Positions 1-9,006 are shown, counted from the first letter of the stretch. The stretch: 64,000 bases of DNA from Bacteroidota bacterium (GCA_023423405.1 JAFAFR010000043.1:640535-704534); one strand, 5' to 3'. The notes: generated by a model from the letters alone, not told the origin. A program made the numbers and translations.

Positions 1-413
1 AGCAGGGTTTCGGCGTCGTCGCCCGCATGATGGGCCGTAAGGATGCAGTCGAAGGGTTTTCCCGATTCGCGCGATCGAAGGTTTTCCAGCCATTCGTATC
101 GTAAACGGCGGGCCAGGTCCTGCAGGGATCCACCTGTTTCTGCATGAATGGCCATCGTATCGGCAGCATCCAGGTGCAGGGGAATTTCCCATGCCGCAGC
201 CAGCTTTTCCAGGAAGAGCTGGTCGCGTTCACTCTCGCTGCCGCGTAACCGAAAATTAAAATGGGCCATCTCGAAATGATAACCCCCGGCGCGAAGCAGG
301 GCGCAGAGCACAGTGGAATCGAGGCCTCCACTCACTGCCACCAATAAGCGCTGTTGCGGGTTGAATAACTTCTCCCGGTTTACAAATTGTTCAAATGCTT
401 TTTCCAGTTCCAT
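1..413 (-). CDS. tilS: tRNA(Ile)-lysidine synthetase TilS (N-terminal part, cut by window edge)
   Basis: The minus-strand frame from the ATG at 411-413 stays open to the window edge, giving about 137 residues. It carries the PP-loop motif SGGLDS (about residues 28-33), then AHFNFRLRGSESERD and LTAHHAGDDAET, all characteristic of TilS. The enzyme uses ATP to attach lysine to C34 of the AUA-reading tRNA-Ile, an essential step in the cytoplasm. The C-terminal domains lie outside the window. The next gene is divergent, with 113 bp between them. The family call is firm. Confidence 0.93.
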   Translation of the reverse strand, partial: MELEKAFEQFVNREKLFNPQQRLLVAVSGGLDSTVLCALLRAGGYHFEMAHFNFRLRGSESERDQLFLEKLAAAWEIPLHLDAADTMAIHAETGGSLQDLARRLRYEWLENLRSRESGKPFDCILTAHHAGDDAETL

Positions 414-526
414 TTCTGTTCTAAAAAATCGCGTACAAACCCGCGTAGTTTTACGTTTTATCCTGACAGCTTTGCTATTACTTTAGCACCTGTGATATTT
501 ACCATTGTCCTAAATCCTATTGATAA

Positions 527-1207
527 ATGCCTCAAGACTGTACGCATATTTGCATCATTGAAAATACGACCCTGGTTGTCCTTGCCTGTATCCTCCTGCT
601 GCTGGTGTATAAAAAAGCCTGGCAGGACAAAGCCATGCGCTTCATTCTCATCAACGCCGCCTACAGCTTCGCCACCAACCTGTTCTCTCTTTTCCATCCC
701 ATTACCACGGTTACCTACGATACCCTTTCCAACCTCACCATGCACATCGACACGCTGAGTGCCCTGGGCTTCTTTTATCACCTCTGGAACAATTCCCGCT
801 GGCACAAGTTTCTCCGTTACAGTGTAGCGCCGGTGATCCTGGTATGGCTGGGCACTTTCATCGTTATGCGCGATCTCCAGTATCACTGGTGGACCCTGCT
901 GATGCCCAGCGTATGGTACCTGGCTGCCGGCATCTACGCATTGTACTTCCTGTACAAAAAAGGCAATTTCCAGGAGACCTCTTTTTATGTCAGCCGTTTT
1001 CTGCTCATCACCGGTTTCCTGTTCTACAATTTCGTGTACATCGTTATCGAGATCTGTTACATTTACTTCAAGGGCGTCAGCAACAGCGCCGATGCCTGGA
1101 ACATCAATTACTGGAGCTACCTGATCTTCCGCGTAATGATGCTGGCCGGTGTGATCGCCTGGTACGCGAGACCCGGCATCCGCAAAGCCTATGCTTTCAA
1201 TAAGTAA
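527..1207 (+). CDS. multipass membrane protein, unknown function
   Basis: A 226-residue protein with about six or seven hydrophobic segments (for example around residues 13-28, 37-55, 98-115, 122-142, 155-178 and 188-208), ending in a short basic tail. It is rich in Tyr, Trp and Phe, as Bacteroidota inner-membrane proteins of unknown function often are. I recognise no catalytic motif. Its last 11 bases overlap the convergent TPR gene at 1197. The ATG at 527 is the first in-frame start. A function cannot be assigned. Confidence 0.7.
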   Translation: MPQDCTHICIIENTTLVVLACILLLLVYKKAWQDKAMRFILINAAYSFATNLFSLFHPITTVTYDTLSNLTMHIDTLSALGFFYHLWNNSRWHKFLRYSVAPVILVWLGTFIVMRDLQYHWWTLLMPSVWYLAAGIYALYFLYKKGNFQETSFYVSRFLLITGFLFYNFVYIVIEICYIYFKGVSNSADAWNINYWSYLIFRVMMLAGVIAWYARPGIRKAYAFNK

Positions 1208-1511
1208 GCTCTTCCAGCGCCGAACGCAGTTCACCATAGGCATGCTGGTCGCCCGCTTCCCGCGAAACGGCCATGCCCTTTTCATACCAGTGTATGGCAG
1301 CCTCCGTTTCACCCGAACGCTCCAGCAATTTGGCCAGGTGATAATAGGAACCGATATAACCGGGCTGCTCCGCCAGTATGGCTTCAAACAGTTGACGCGC
1401 ACGCGCATCATCGCCCAGCTTGATGTATTCCAGCGCCAGCGCGTGCCGCAAAAACGCATCCCCCGGTTGGTCGCGCAGGAAGGCTTCCAGTTTTTCTATG
1501 CGATCTGTCAT
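1197..1511 (-). CDS. small TPR-repeat protein
   Basis: A 104-residue soluble protein with two to three helix-turn-helix tetratricopeptide-like repeats. Examples are HALALEYIKLGDDARARQLF, the following stretch with YHLAKLLERSGETEAAIHWYEKG, and AYGELRSALEEL at the end. TPR proteins are scaffolds for protein-protein contacts; the partner is unknown. It is divergent from etfB and converges with the membrane protein gene, overlapping it by 11 bp. A longer reading frame on the same strand (458-1459) is a shadow with unlikely composition. Confidence 0.75.
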   Translation of the reverse strand: MTDRIEKLEAFLRDQPGDAFLRHALALEYIKLGDDARARQLFEAILAEQPGYIGSYYHLAKLLERSGETEAAIHWYEKGMAVSREAGDQHAYGELRSALEELTY

Positions 1512-1559
1512 TTTATTAAAAAATATTCTTGCAAATTCGGAATCTATCGGGCTGCCTTT

Positions 1560-1567
1560 TATATTTG
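1560..1567 (+). promoter_or_regulatory. candidate Bacteroidota -7 box upstream of etfB
   Basis: TATATTTG matches the TAnnTTTG consensus of the major Bacteroidota sigma factor and lies 48 bp before the etfB ATG. I see no TTG at the ideal 19-21 bp upstream, so only half of the promoter is supported. Confidence 0.45.
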
Positions 1568-1615
1568 TAGTATATTAGTTGCATAAACAACTTTCAAAAT
1601 TCCAATTGTTGCTGT

Positions 1616-2359
1616 ATGAAAATATTAGTGTGTATCAGTAAAACGCCGGACACCACGGCAAAAATAGCTTTCATTGATAACAACCGGAAATTCGCGGCTG
1701 ATGGCGTACAGTGGATCATCAATCCCTATGATGAATGGTATGCCCTGGTGCGGGCCATAGAATTGAAAGAAAAAGATCCCTCCACCGTATTGCACCTGGT
1801 GACGGTGGGTACTGCCGATACCGAGCCCATCATCCGCAAGGCCCTGGCGCTGGGCGGTGACGAAGCCATTCGCGTGAACACCGACAGCACCGACGCTTAC
1901 ACCATTGCCAGCCAGATTGCGGCCGTAGCCAAAGAAGGCGGTTACGACCTCATCCTTACGGGTAAGGAAACCATCGATTTCAATGGCGCGGGTATTGGCG
2001 GCATGGTAGCGGAGTTGCTTGACCTTCCCTATATATCCCTGGCCACCAAACTGGACCTGGATGGTAATAGCGCCACAGCAGTGCGGGAAGTGGAAGGCGG
2101 CGAAGAAACAGACGCCGTCAGCCTGCCGCTGGTAGTGAGCTGCCAGAAAGGAATGGCCGAACAACGCATACCCAACATGAAGGGCATTATGGGTGCGCGC
2201 AGCAAACCGCTGAAAGTAGTGGAGCCTGTTGCAACAGAAGCGCTCACCGGCATCGAGCAGTTTGAACTGCCGCCCGCCAAAGCAGGCGTAAAGCTGGTTT
2301 CACCCGATCAACCCGAAGAACTCGTTCGCCTCCTGCACGAAGAAGCTAAAGTCATTTAA
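1616..2359 (+). CDS. etfB: electron transfer flavoprotein beta subunit
   Basis: This 247-residue protein has the usual EtfB/FixA length and landmarks: the N-terminal MKILVCISKTPDTT, IINPYDEWYALVRAIELKE, LALGGDEAIRV, and LILTGKETIDFNGAGIGGM (AMP/FAD region). With EtfA it forms the heterodimer that takes electrons from acyl-CoA dehydrogenases and passes them to the quinone pool. etfA follows after 11 bp, so the two form an operon. The assignment is firm. Confidence 0.95.
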   Translation: MKILVCISKTPDTTAKIAFIDNNRKFAADGVQWIINPYDEWYALVRAIELKEKDPSTVLHLVTVGTADTEPIIRKALALGGDEAIRVNTDSTDAYTIASQIAAVAKEGGYDLILTGKETIDFNGAGIGGMVAELLDLPYISLATKLDLDGNSATAVREVEGGEETDAVSLPLVVSCQKGMAEQRIPNMKGIMGARSKPLKVVEPVATEALTGIEQFELPPAKAGVKLVSPDQPEELVRLLHEEAKVI

Positions 2360-2370
2360 AAAATACTGTC

Positions 2371-3330
2371 ATGATACTTGTCTATATAGATCAATCCGAC
2401 CGCAGCATTAAGAAATCTGCGTTTGAAGCCATCAGTTACGGGGTGCAATTGGGCGCCCAGCTCAGCCAGCCGGTAGCCGGACTGGTACTGGGTGAAACCA
2501 CGGAAGACCTTTCTTCACTGGGAAAATACGGACTTCCCAAAGTGTACCACCTGAACGATGCGGCCTTCAATGAAATGGACTCCCAGACCTATACGGCCGC
2601 CATTGCAGAAATGGTGAACAAAACCGGCGCCAGTTGCCTGGTGCTTTCGGGAAACCTCACCGGCAAAGCCATTGCACCGCGTTTGTCGGTAAGACTGAAA
2701 GCCGGGCTGGTAGCGGGCGCTGTGGCCCTGCCCGAAACGTCTAATGGATTTGTGGTGAAGAAAGCGGTGTTCAGTGGAAAAGCTTTTGCAAAGATCAATA
2801 TCCTGAGCGCCGTAAAAATCATTGCAGTGAGTCCGAATGCCATCAGTGCCGTGGTAACGGGCGATGGCAAAGCGGAAGTGGTAACCGAATCCGTTACAGC
2901 AGTTGCGCCGAAAGTGAAAGTGGTGTCGAAGGAATTGCTGAAGGGACAGGTGAACCTGGCCGATGCGCAAATTGTGGTGAGCGGGGGACGCGGATTGAAA
3001 GGGCCCGAAAACTGGGGCATAATCGAAGAACTGGCCGGGCTGCTGGGAGCAGCCACTGCCTGCAGCAGGCCCGTAGCGGATGCGCACTGGCGCCCCCACC
3101 ATGAGCACGTGGGACAAACCGGCGGCGCCATTGCCCCCAATCTTTATTTTGCCGTGGGGATTTCCGGGGCCATCCAGCACCTGGCCGGGGTTAACCGAAG
3201 CAAAACCATTGTGGTGATCAACAAAGACCCGGAAGCGCCTTTTTTCAAGGCGGCAGACTACGGCATTGTGGGAGACGCATTCGAGGTAATGCCCAGGATC
3301 ATAGAGGCGGTAAAAAAGCTCAAACAGTAG
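2371..3330 (+). CDS. etfA: electron transfer flavoprotein alpha subunit
   Basis: A 319-residue EtfA. The C-terminal FAD-binding domain is clear: [19 protein letters not shown] (about residues 204-222), then [35 protein letters not shown] and [18 protein letters not shown]. It holds the FAD of the ETF heterodimer. It directly follows etfB in the same operon. The N-terminal domain is more divergent, as is usual in this family. The assignment is firm. Confidence 0.96.
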   Translation: MILVYIDQSDRSIKKSAFEAISYGVQLGAQLSQPVAGLVLGETTEDLSSLGKYGLPKVYHLNDAAFNEMDSQTYTAAIAEMVNKTGASCLVLSGNLTGKAIAPRLSVRLKAGLVAGAVALPETSNGFVVKKAVFSGKAFAKINILSAVKIIAVSPNAISAVVTGDGKAEVVTESVTAVAPKVKVVSKELLKGQVNLADAQIVVSGGRGLKGPENWGIIEELAGLLGAATACSRPVADAHWRPHHEHVGQTGGAIAPNLYFAVGISGAIQHLAGVNRSKTIVVINKDPEAPFFKAADYGIVGDAFEVMPRIIEAVKKLKQ

Positions 3331-3368
3331 CCTTTTTTACTAAAATGCCTTAGTTTCGTGCCTTCATT

Positions 3369-3959
3369 ATGAGGAAGATAGAACTGGAAATAGTGGCGCT
3401 CTCCCACAGCATTACGCAAACGCATTCTTATGCCGTGGTGCTGGGAGAAGTTAATGGCATGCGCCGCCTGCCCATCGTGATCGGTGGGTTCGAGGCGCAG
3501 GCCATTGCCGTGGCCCTGGAAAAAATGCAGCCCAGCCGCCCGCTCACACACGACCTCATGAAAAACTTCATGAGCGCCTTCAATGTTGACCTTACGGAGA
3601 TCGTCATCAACGACCTGCAGGAAGGCATTTTTTATTCCAAACTGGTATGCGTGGGGGAAAACGATACCGTGGAAATTGATTCCCGCACCAGCGATGCCCT
3701 GGCACTGGCCGTTCGCTTTGGCTGCCCCATTTATACCTATGAGAATATCCTCGACAGTGCGGGCATTCTCATGGAAGACAGCGGCAGCAAAAAGAAAAAA
3801 GCGGTGACCGGCCCCGAACGGGAAGAAACCGGCAACGAAGACCTCCACGGCCTCAGCGTGGAAGAGCTGCATACCCTGCTGAACGAAGTGCTGGAGCAGG
3901 AGGACTATATCCGCGCCATCGCCATCCGCGACGAGATCAACAGCCGTAAGAACCAGTAA
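3369..3959 (+). CDS. bifunctional nuclease (BFN/DUF151) domain plus UVR motif protein
   Basis: A 196-residue protein. Residues about 1-130 match the BFN/DUF151 fold (LPIVIGGFEAQAIAVALE, SRTSDALALAVRFGCPIY). After a Lys-rich linker, residues about 155-192 form a UvrB/UvrC-type helical hairpin (LHTLLNEVLEQEDYIRAIAI). This architecture is common in Bacteroidota. The nuclease activity of the family is debated, and the UVR motif suggests a protein contact. The stop overlaps the ispE start by one base (TAATG), so the two are probably translationally coupled. Confidence 0.88.
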   Translation: MRKIELEIVALSHSITQTHSYAVVLGEVNGMRRLPIVIGGFEAQAIAVALEKMQPSRPLTHDLMKNFMSAFNVDLTEIVINDLQEGIFYSKLVCVGENDTVEIDSRTSDALALAVRFGCPIYTYENILDSAGILMEDSGSKKKKAVTGPEREETGNEDLHGLSVEELHTLLNEVLEQEDYIRAIAIRDEINSRKNQ

Positions 3960-4789
3960 TGATCCTTTTCCCCAATGCCAAGATCAACCTGGGGTTACGG
4001 GTAAAAGCAAAGCGGCCCGATGGCTACCACGAGCTGGAGACGGTATTTTACCCGCTGCCTGTACACGATATTCTCGAAGGCATACGATCGGACCGTTTTT
4101 CTTTCAGCACCAGCGGACGCTCCATTCCCGGAACGGAAAACGATAACCTCATCCTGAAAACCTGGCAATTACTATCGGCCGATTTTCAGCTCTCTCCTGT
4201 TTCACTGCACCTGCATAAAAAAATTCCCATGGGGGCCGGGCTCGGTGGCGGCTCATCGGACGCCGCTTTTACCCTGCTGTTGCTGAACGAGCTTTTTCAA
4301 CTGGCGCTTTCCGCAGAACAGCTCCGGGCCTATGCGCTGCAGTTGGGAAGCGACTGCCCGTTTTTTTTGTTCAACCAACCGGCGCTGGCTTCCGGCCGCG
4401 GAGAAATATTGACACCCCTCTCCCTTCCCGCGCTGGCAGGCAAAAAATTTGTGCTGGTGGCGCCGCCCCTGCACATCTCAACGGGCTGGGCCTTTGCACA
4501 GTTGGAACCGCGCACGTCCTTGCAAGCCGGCGCCGGCGAGCCCGCCCTGCAGCACATCCTGGAACAACCGGTAGCCAACTGGAAGGGACTCGTCGTCAAC
4601 GATTTTGAAGCGGTCGTTGTACAACACCACCCGGTAATTGGGCAGGTACGCGATGTCTTGTACGAACAGGGTGCGGTCTATGCATCCCTTACGGGGAGCG
4701 GCGCCGCGCTCTATGGTATATTCGACGAAATTCCGTCGAACATTGCAGGTGCTTTTCCTGCTGACCACGAAGTATTGGTTAGCGGCTGA
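3959..4789 (+). CDS. ispE: 4-diphosphocytidyl-2-C-methyl-D-erythritol kinase
   Basis: A GHMP-family kinase of 276 residues. Motif 1 is FPNAKINLGLRVKAKRPDGYHE at the N-terminus, the ATP-binding motif is MGAGLGGGSSDAA (about residues 91-103), and the C-terminal motif is SLTGSGAALYGIF. IspE phosphorylates CDP-methylerythritol in the MEP isoprenoid pathway and is cytosolic. Its start overlaps the stop of the upstream BFN gene. The 139 bp between it and rocD hold no gene I can support. Confidence 0.95.
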   Translation: MILFPNAKINLGLRVKAKRPDGYHELETVFYPLPVHDILEGIRSDRFSFSTSGRSIPGTENDNLILKTWQLLSADFQLSPVSLHLHKKIPMGAGLGGGSSDAAFTLLLLNELFQLALSAEQLRAYALQLGSDCPFFLFNQPALASGRGEILTPLSLPALAGKKFVLVAPPLHISTGWAFAQLEPRTSLQAGAGEPALQHILEQPVANWKGLVVNDFEAVVVQHHPVIGQVRDVLYEQGAVYASLTGSGAALYGIFDEIPSNIAGAFPADHEVLVSG

Positions 4790-4928
4790 TTTTTTGTATC
4801 TTGCAAACACTCATGATCAATCGGTCCACCATATTTGACTTTCTTTCCGGCAACCTCGATTTTCTCGATCATCGAAGTTGATTTCTTTTGCTGCCCCCTC
4901 CTATTTTTTCATTTTATAAAAGTCAGGT

Positions 4929-6164
4929 ATGACCAGTTCAACCATTTCCCTTTCGGAAAAATCATTGCATTATATACAACTCGAAGAACAGTACGGCGCG
5001 CATAATTACCACCCGCTGCCCGTAGTGCTGGAAAGAGGCGAAGGCGTTTTTCTCTACGACGTGGATGGCAAACGCTATTTTGATTTCCTCAGCGGCTACA
5101 GCGCCGTCAACCAGGGGCATTGTCACCCCGATATTGTGAAGGTGCTGGTAGAGCAGGCCCCCGTGCTCACGCTCACGTCGCGCGCCTTTTACAACAACCA
5201 GCTTGGGCCCTATGAAGCCTATATCAGTTCCTATTTCGGATACGATAAAGTGCTGCCTATGAACACGGGCGTGGAAGGAGGCGAAACGGCCATCAAACTT
5301 GCGCGGCGCTGGGCCTACGTCAAAAAAGGCGTGCCCGACAACCAGGCCAGGATCCTGTTTGCGGAAAACAATTTCTGGGGAAGAACCATGGCGGCCATTT
5401 CTGCTTCCACGGATCCCAGCAGCTACAGCGGTTTCGGTCCCTTTATGCCGGGTTTCGAAACCATTCCCTATAACGACCTCGCGGCGTTGGAAAAAGCGCT
5501 GCAGGATCCCACTGTCGCCGCTTTCATGGTAGAACCCATACAGGGAGAAGCCGGTGTGGTAGTACCCGATGCCGGTTACCTGAAAGGAGTGCGCGCACTT
5601 TGCGACCAATACAATGTGCTGTTCATTGCCGATGAGATACAAACGGGACTGGCAAGAACGGGCAGGATGCTGGCCTGTGACCACGAAGAAGTGCGCCCGG
5701 ATATCCTGATCCTGGGCAAGGCCCTCAGCGGTGGTACGCTGCCCGTGAGCGCTGTGCTGGCCGACGATCACATTATGCTCAACATCAAACCCGGTGAGCA
5801 TGGCAGTACTTATGGCGGCAACCCGCTGGCCTGCCGCGTGGCCATGGCGGCGCTGGAAGTATTGCGCCGCGACAAACTCGCGGAGAATGCAGAAGCCATG
5901 GGTTTGCTGCTGCGCAGGGAACTTGCGTCCATCGACTCACCTTATATCAGTGAAGTGCGTGGAAAGGGATTGCTGAATGCCATCGTGATCACCCATCCCA
6001 ATAAGGAAGCGGCCTGGGAGCTTTGCCTGCTGCTCAAAGATGCAGGCCTTCTTGCCAAACCCACGCATGGCGATAAGATCCGTTTTGCCCCGCCGCTTAT
6101 TATTACAAAAGAGCAGTTACTGGAAGCAGCCGGTATTATTCGCGATTGCGTGGCAAAACTTTAA
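4929..6164 (+). CDS. rocD: ornithine-oxo-acid transaminase
   Basis: A 411-residue class III PLP-dependent aminotransferase. It shows [22 protein letters not shown], the glycine-rich [17 protein letters not shown], the cofactor-contact motif [12 protein letters not shown], and the PLP lysine in [10 protein letters not shown] (about residue 264). These features and the length fit ornithine delta-aminotransferase rather than acetylornithine aminotransferase. It makes glutamate semialdehyde from ornithine, linking arginine and proline metabolism. Its stop overlaps the convergent gene at 6161 by four bases. Confidence 0.92.
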   Translation: MTSSTISLSEKSLHYIQLEEQYGAHNYHPLPVVLERGEGVFLYDVDGKRYFDFLSGYSAVNQGHCHPDIVKVLVEQAPVLTLTSRAFYNNQLGPYEAYISSYFGYDKVLPMNTGVEGGETAIKLARRWAYVKKGVPDNQARILFAENNFWGRTMAAISASTDPSSYSGFGPFMPGFETIPYNDLAALEKALQDPTVAAFMVEPIQGEAGVVVPDAGYLKGVRALCDQYNVLFIADEIQTGLARTGRMLACDHEEVRPDILILGKALSGGTLPVSAVLADDHIMLNIKPGEHGSTYGGNPLACRVAMAALEVLRRDKLAENAEAMGLLLRRELASIDSPYISEVRGKGLLNAIVITHPNKEAAWELCLLLKDAGLLAKPTHGDKIRFAPPLIITKEQLLEAAGIIRDCVAKL

Positions 6165-6568
6165 GCAGCCTTATCGTTGGATTTTTCTTTCAGCGGCAGG
6201 TCGTTCAGTGCTGAAATAACCAGCAGCAACCCGGAGGTCCCCAGGAGCAGGTAAAGACCCCATTGTTTCTGGGGACATTCTCCCCCATGACAGGTGGCCA
6301 GCAAAATAAAATTGCGGATGGCCCAGGCGGTGTTGAAGCCGGTAAAAAAAAGGATCAGCCGCTTGGCCCATATCCTGGGCACCAGGAAGAGTATAAACGC
6401 ACAACCGCTCATAAAACAGTTCACCAATCCGGGTTTTCCGAAACTGGTTCCTTCCGAGGCAAAGCCGGTTACCCTGATGCCCAGTTCGGGGAGGGTGATC
6501 CAGGTGAGAAAGCAGGAAAGGATCACCAGAACCGCAACCAGCGCACCAATTTTATTCGCGTGTTTCAT
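6161..6568 (-). CDS. four-helix membrane protein, unknown function
   Basis: A 135-residue protein with four hydrophobic helices (about residues 8-27, 48-66, 70-92 and 104-122) and a charged C-terminus. Two conserved-looking Cys/Gly turns occur between helices ([14 protein letters not shown]). I know no function. The 5' end lies only 53 bp from the left prophage junction at 6621, so its native upstream region was displaced when the phage inserted into tRNA-Cys. Confidence 0.7.
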   Translation of the reverse strand: MKHANKIGALVAVLVILSCFLTWITLPELGIRVTGFASEGTSFGKPGLVNCFMSGCAFILFLVPRIWAKRLILFFTGFNTAWAIRNFILLATCHGGECPQKQWGLYLLLGTSGLLLVISALNDLPLKEKSNDKAA

Positions 6569-6620
6569 GCGTGCATGGTGAGGGTGAAAAAAATGAGCGG
6601 AGAATATCCGCTCATTGATG

Positions 6621-6635
6621 GAGGTCCCGAGCAGA
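6621..6635. repeat. left attachment core (att direct repeat, copy 1)
   Basis: The sequence gaggtcccgagcaga is identical to 57461-57475. This copy is the orphan 3' fragment of tRNA-Cys left on the distal side of the prophage. It lacks the rest of the tRNA; the bases that follow (cttaaacc) do not continue the T-arm. Confidence 0.9.
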
Positions 6636-6674
6636 CTTAAACCACAGTTTATAATTCAACACCAGACAGCGTTT

Positions 6675-6713
6675 CGTTAGTTCTATATCTTTTTTCTAAC
6701 GTATCACTAACCG
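6675..6713. promoter_or_regulatory. possible integrase arm-type sites, left end
   Basis: Three short CTAAC(C/G) motifs occur here in either orientation (6675-6680, 6696-6701 and 6707-6713), 40-80 bp inside the left core. Four copies of CTAACC lie beside the right core at 57343-57407. Repeats placed like this around a phage att site are usually integrase arm-binding sites. The motif is short, so the call is tentative. Confidence 0.3.
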
Positions 6714-6769
6714 ATTTTGCAATATCGGTAGCGAAAATAGGTCCGAAAGTGCAGACCACAAAATACCCA

Positions 6770-6898
6770 TTATTCCGGATCCCCCTCCCATTGCCACCAC
6801 GCCACATCCCAGTCCGCATCAGCCGCCCGGGGATCATCCCGCGGCAGTAGCTCCACGACCATGTCTTTGGCGCGTCCGAACCCACATATCCTGTTCAA
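6770..6898 (-). CDS. small protein (42 aa) coupled to the upstream gene, unknown
   Basis: An open frame begins with TTG directly after the TAG of the gene at 6899-7453 and ends at TAA 6770-6772. The 42-residue product contains FGRAKDMVVELLP and an acidic, Trp-rich end (DWDVAWWQWEGDPE). This composition is more protein-like than the overlapping frame at 6649-6885. The direct stop-start junction suggests translational coupling. Function is unknown, and the non-ATG start keeps confidence modest. Confidence 0.4.
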   Translation of the reverse strand: MNRICGFGRAKDMVVELLPRDDPRAADADWDVAWWQWEGDPE

Positions 6899-7453
6899 CT
6901 AAGTAAAGAAATGGTCCTGCACCTTATCCGATGGTTGGCATGACAGGTAATAGCGGCTTACACTTTCTGGCGAAATCCCTATGTGTGAGATGTATTTGAC
7001 CTGGTACAGGTAGGGAGGTTCTTCCAGTTCCCCGGGTTTGACTGCCAGGAACCCGCCGGCGTAGCTGGCCACAATATACAGTTGCGCATCCTTGAGCAGA
7101 AGGGATAGTTTGCCGTCGAAAGCCAGTTGAATGCGGCGGTCAGCCAGGTACTTATCCATCGCTCGTCGGTAGCGATTCGCGTAACTGGTGCCAGTAGGCC
7201 CAATCCGTTCCGAATAGATCTCGATGCCATTTTTTGGCCCCAGCACACGCTGCAGATGATCTTGCTTACGGAAGTCGAATAGAAAACGATGCGGTCCTAT
7301 GGTCCTGGTAAAGGCCCTCTCCGCCGTCTCCTGCTCGTAATAATGCGTAAGCAAGAACCGGGTCTTCCCCAGCGGGTGCAGAACATGGTAGAAATATCCA
7401 GACACAATTAGATGCCTGGCCAGTTCGTAGGTCAGTTTTTGAAAGGGTATCAT
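6899..7453 (-). CDS. prophage left-end cargo protein, unknown function
   Basis: A 184-residue soluble protein with no signal peptide or membrane segment and no family that I recognise. It is rich in aromatic residues and contains YRRAMDKYLADRR and KLSLLLKDAQLYIVASYAGG. It is transcribed leftward from the 107-bp intergenic region it shares with the protease operon starting at 7561. Its position between the att site and the end of the lytic operon is typical of lysogen-expressed cargo. No role can be assigned from sequence. Confidence 0.65.
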   Translation of the reverse strand: MIPFQKLTYELARHLIVSGYFYHVLHPLGKTRFLLTHYYEQETAERAFTRTIGPHRFLFDFRKQDHLQRVLGPKNGIEIYSERIGPTGTSYANRYRRAMDKYLADRRIQLAFDGKLSLLLKDAQLYIVASYAGGFLAVKPGELEEPPYLYQVKYISHIGISPESVSRYYLSCQPSDKVQDHFFT

Positions 7454-7526
7454 TTCAATTTTTACCTGAAATTGCTAAATATTTAGCTCCAGCAAAAGGT
7501 TCAACAAACAAGAGTGCAACAAAATT

Positions 7527-7556
7527 TTGCACTTCCGGATATTGATTGTATATTTG
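7527..7556 (+). promoter_or_regulatory. Bacteroidota promoter of the left cargo operon
   Basis: TTG (7527-7529), a 19-bp spacer and TATATTTG (7549-7556) match the TTG-N19-21-TAnnTTTG consensus. The ATG of the next gene is only five bases beyond the -7 box, so the message would be nearly leaderless. The interrupted dyad gtgcaa/ttgcac around 7513-7531 overlaps the -33 element and could be the site bound by the HTH protein encoded downstream. Confidence 0.7.
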
Positions 7557-7560
7557 CTTT

Positions 7561-7770
7561 ATGGAAATAAATGAAGCACTGGAACACCTCCTGCGATCAA
7601 CGTCGTTTAAAGACAAGGCGAAGGTTAAAGACAGGGAGGGGTCACGACTAAGGATGTTTGTGAGTCGGTATCAGCGTGGCGAAGTTTCTCCAGGCAATGC
7701 CGTTTCCTTATTGGACGAGTTCGGGTATACCGTTGACTTAAAAGCGCCGAATTCGCATACCGAGATGTAA
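7561..7770 (+). CDS. small HTH-type regulator-like protein of the protease operon
   Basis: From the ATG at 7561 the product is 69 residues, mostly helical, with RLRMFVSRYQRGEVSPGNAVSLLDEFGYTVD resembling a compact helix-turn-helix repressor. An upstream ATG at 7546 would lie inside the promoter, so 7561 is preferred. It is the first gene of a four-element operon (promoter, HTH, protease, small protein) that ends at the terminator at 9007-9036. A role as autorepressor is inferred from its position and size. Confidence 0.6.
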   Translation: MEINEALEHLLRSTSFKDKAKVKDREGSRLRMFVSRYQRGEVSPGNAVSLLDEFGYTVDLKAPNSHTEM

Positions 7771-7780
7771 ACTCTTTATT

Positions 7781-8866
7781 GTGATAGATCAAATAACCCA
7801 AATCGTAGATCGCCTTTTGGCGATTCGGCCGGACTATGCTCAGTTTGTCTTCGTAAGCGATATCGGCTATGATAGCTGCCTTGCGCTTAGAAAGAAGGTT
7901 CTTCAATTCAAGAAGGAACATCCTGATGTTAGGAAAATTGACTTTATTATCCAATCTCCTGGCGGAAAAGCCGATGACGCCTATCGCATGATCAGAACGT
8001 TACGCGAAAACTTTGACGAGGTAAATATTATTATTCCATTTTGGGCAAAAAGTGCAGCAACCTTGCTGGCATTAGGCGGGAGTTCAATAATAATGGATGA
8101 GTTTGGTGAGGGAGGCCCCTTAGACGCCCAGATAGGTAAAGCGAGCGAAGATGGCCCATATTTTGAAAGAGAAAGTGCATTAAACGATGAACATTCCCTG
8201 AACAGAGTAGAAACCAGGTTTAAAGAAATGTACGAAGCAATGTACCTTCGGATATATCAGCATAATGGGATTAACATACACAAAACAGAATTGTCTAAGC
8301 AGCTGCTGAAACACTTATCCCAGTTTTATGACCCATTGCTGAGGCAGATAAACCCATACAAGTTGGGGGAGAAACGCCGGATCCTAGATATTGGTGGGCA
8401 ATACGCAAACCGTATAATGAGTCAATTCGGAACTGTTTCTAGCGTTGAGATTAGGCGGCTTTTGCAAGATTATTTGGTTAATGCTTGCCCAGACCACGGG
8501 TATGTAGTAGATTACGCTATACTTAGCCGTTTTCTTGGAAATAAGGTCAAGAAAACTTCTGAAATTAGTCCTCAATACCAAGAAGCAATTACAGATCTAT
8601 CCTTACTCTTTATAGAAAATACAGATGAGGATGAAACTATAATCGATGTTTTCTATAAACCAGCCATAACCAATCAAAAAACTCCTGACCATGCTAATGA
8701 CCAAACCACACCTACTCCAGAAGATTCTCAAGAAAACATCGGGCTAACTGCGCTTGAAAATCAATTAATAAAAAACGACAAAAACAGTGGTGATGAAAAA
8801 GAACGTAATCTCAAATCAGTCACGGCCCCAAACCCAGAGGCGGGAGACGGTACTTCCGAAGAGTGA
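7781..8866 (+). CDS. ClpP/SppA-like serine protease (SDH_sah, serine dehydrogenase proteinase type)
   Basis: A 361-residue protein with a GTG start 10 bp after the HTH gene. The crotonase-fold serine protease core spans about residues 20-130: IIQSPGGKADDAYRM supplies the oxyanion loop (residues about 60-62) and WAKSAATLLALGG the nucleophile, Ser91. DEFGEGGPLDAQIG follows, as in the SDH_sah family. Residues 150-290 are helical, and residues about 290-361 are a low-complexity, Gln/Asp/Lys-rich tail. No signal peptide or membrane helix is seen, so it is probably cytosolic. It is very unlike a capsid maturation protease in position, because it sits in the lysogen cargo operon. The substrate is unknown. 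Confidence 0.72.
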   Translation: MIDQITQIVDRLLAIRPDYAQFVFVSDIGYDSCLALRKKVLQFKKEHPDVRKIDFIIQSPGGKADDAYRMIRTLRENFDEVNIIIPFWAKSAATLLALGGSSIIMDEFGEGGPLDAQIGKASEDGPYFERESALNDEHSLNRVETRFKEMYEAMYLRIYQHNGINIHKTELSKQLLKHLSQFYDPLLRQINPYKLGEKRRILDIGGQYANRIMSQFGTVSSVEIRRLLQDYLVNACPDHGYVVDYAILSRFLGNKVKKTSEISPQYQEAITDLSLLFIENTDEDETIIDVFYKPAITNQKTPDHANDQTTPTPEDSQENIGLTALENQLIKNDKNSGDEKERNLKSVTAPNPEAGDGTSEE

Positions 8867-9002
8867 TTTTTTTTGTGAGGACGAAAAATCAAGAGCGAGA
8901 ATTGGAATTCAACAAGCAGCTGAGGATGCAAGGAAGCTTTCCCGACAAATCAAAATTGAAGCTCCTTTAACCGTGGAAGACAAACTATTTTCAAGAGAAT
9001 AA
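8793..9002 (+). CDS. small charged protein following the protease gene
   Basis: A 69-residue, Lys/Arg/Glu-rich protein whose start overlaps the last 74 bases of the protease gene in another frame. The C-terminal half looks like a single helix (SRARIGIQQAAEDARKLSRQ). A perfect rho-independent terminator begins four bases after its TAA, which argues that translation really continues to this point. It could be an accessory or inhibitor of the protease; that is speculation. Confidence 0.5.
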   Translation: MKKNVISNQSRPQTQRRETVLPKSDFFCEDEKSRARIGIQQAAEDARKLSRQIKIEAPLTVEDKLFSRE

Positions 9003-9006
9003 AAGT

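Noticed and set aside
458..1459. Long minus-strand frame of 333 codons opposite the membrane protein
   Set aside because: It is an antisense shadow; the plus-strand frame has clear membrane segments and the TPR gene uses another frame.
6649..6885. 78-codon minus-strand frame near the left att site
   Set aside because: Arg/Gly/Trp-rich composition and no coupling; the overlapping frame 6770-6898, which starts directly at the upstream stop, looks more like a protein.
7781..8866. Reading the ClpP-like protein as the phage capsid maturation protease
   Set aside because: It is 22 kb from the capsid genes, on the opposite strand, with its own promoter and terminator; a separate scaffold gene lies beside the capsid gene.
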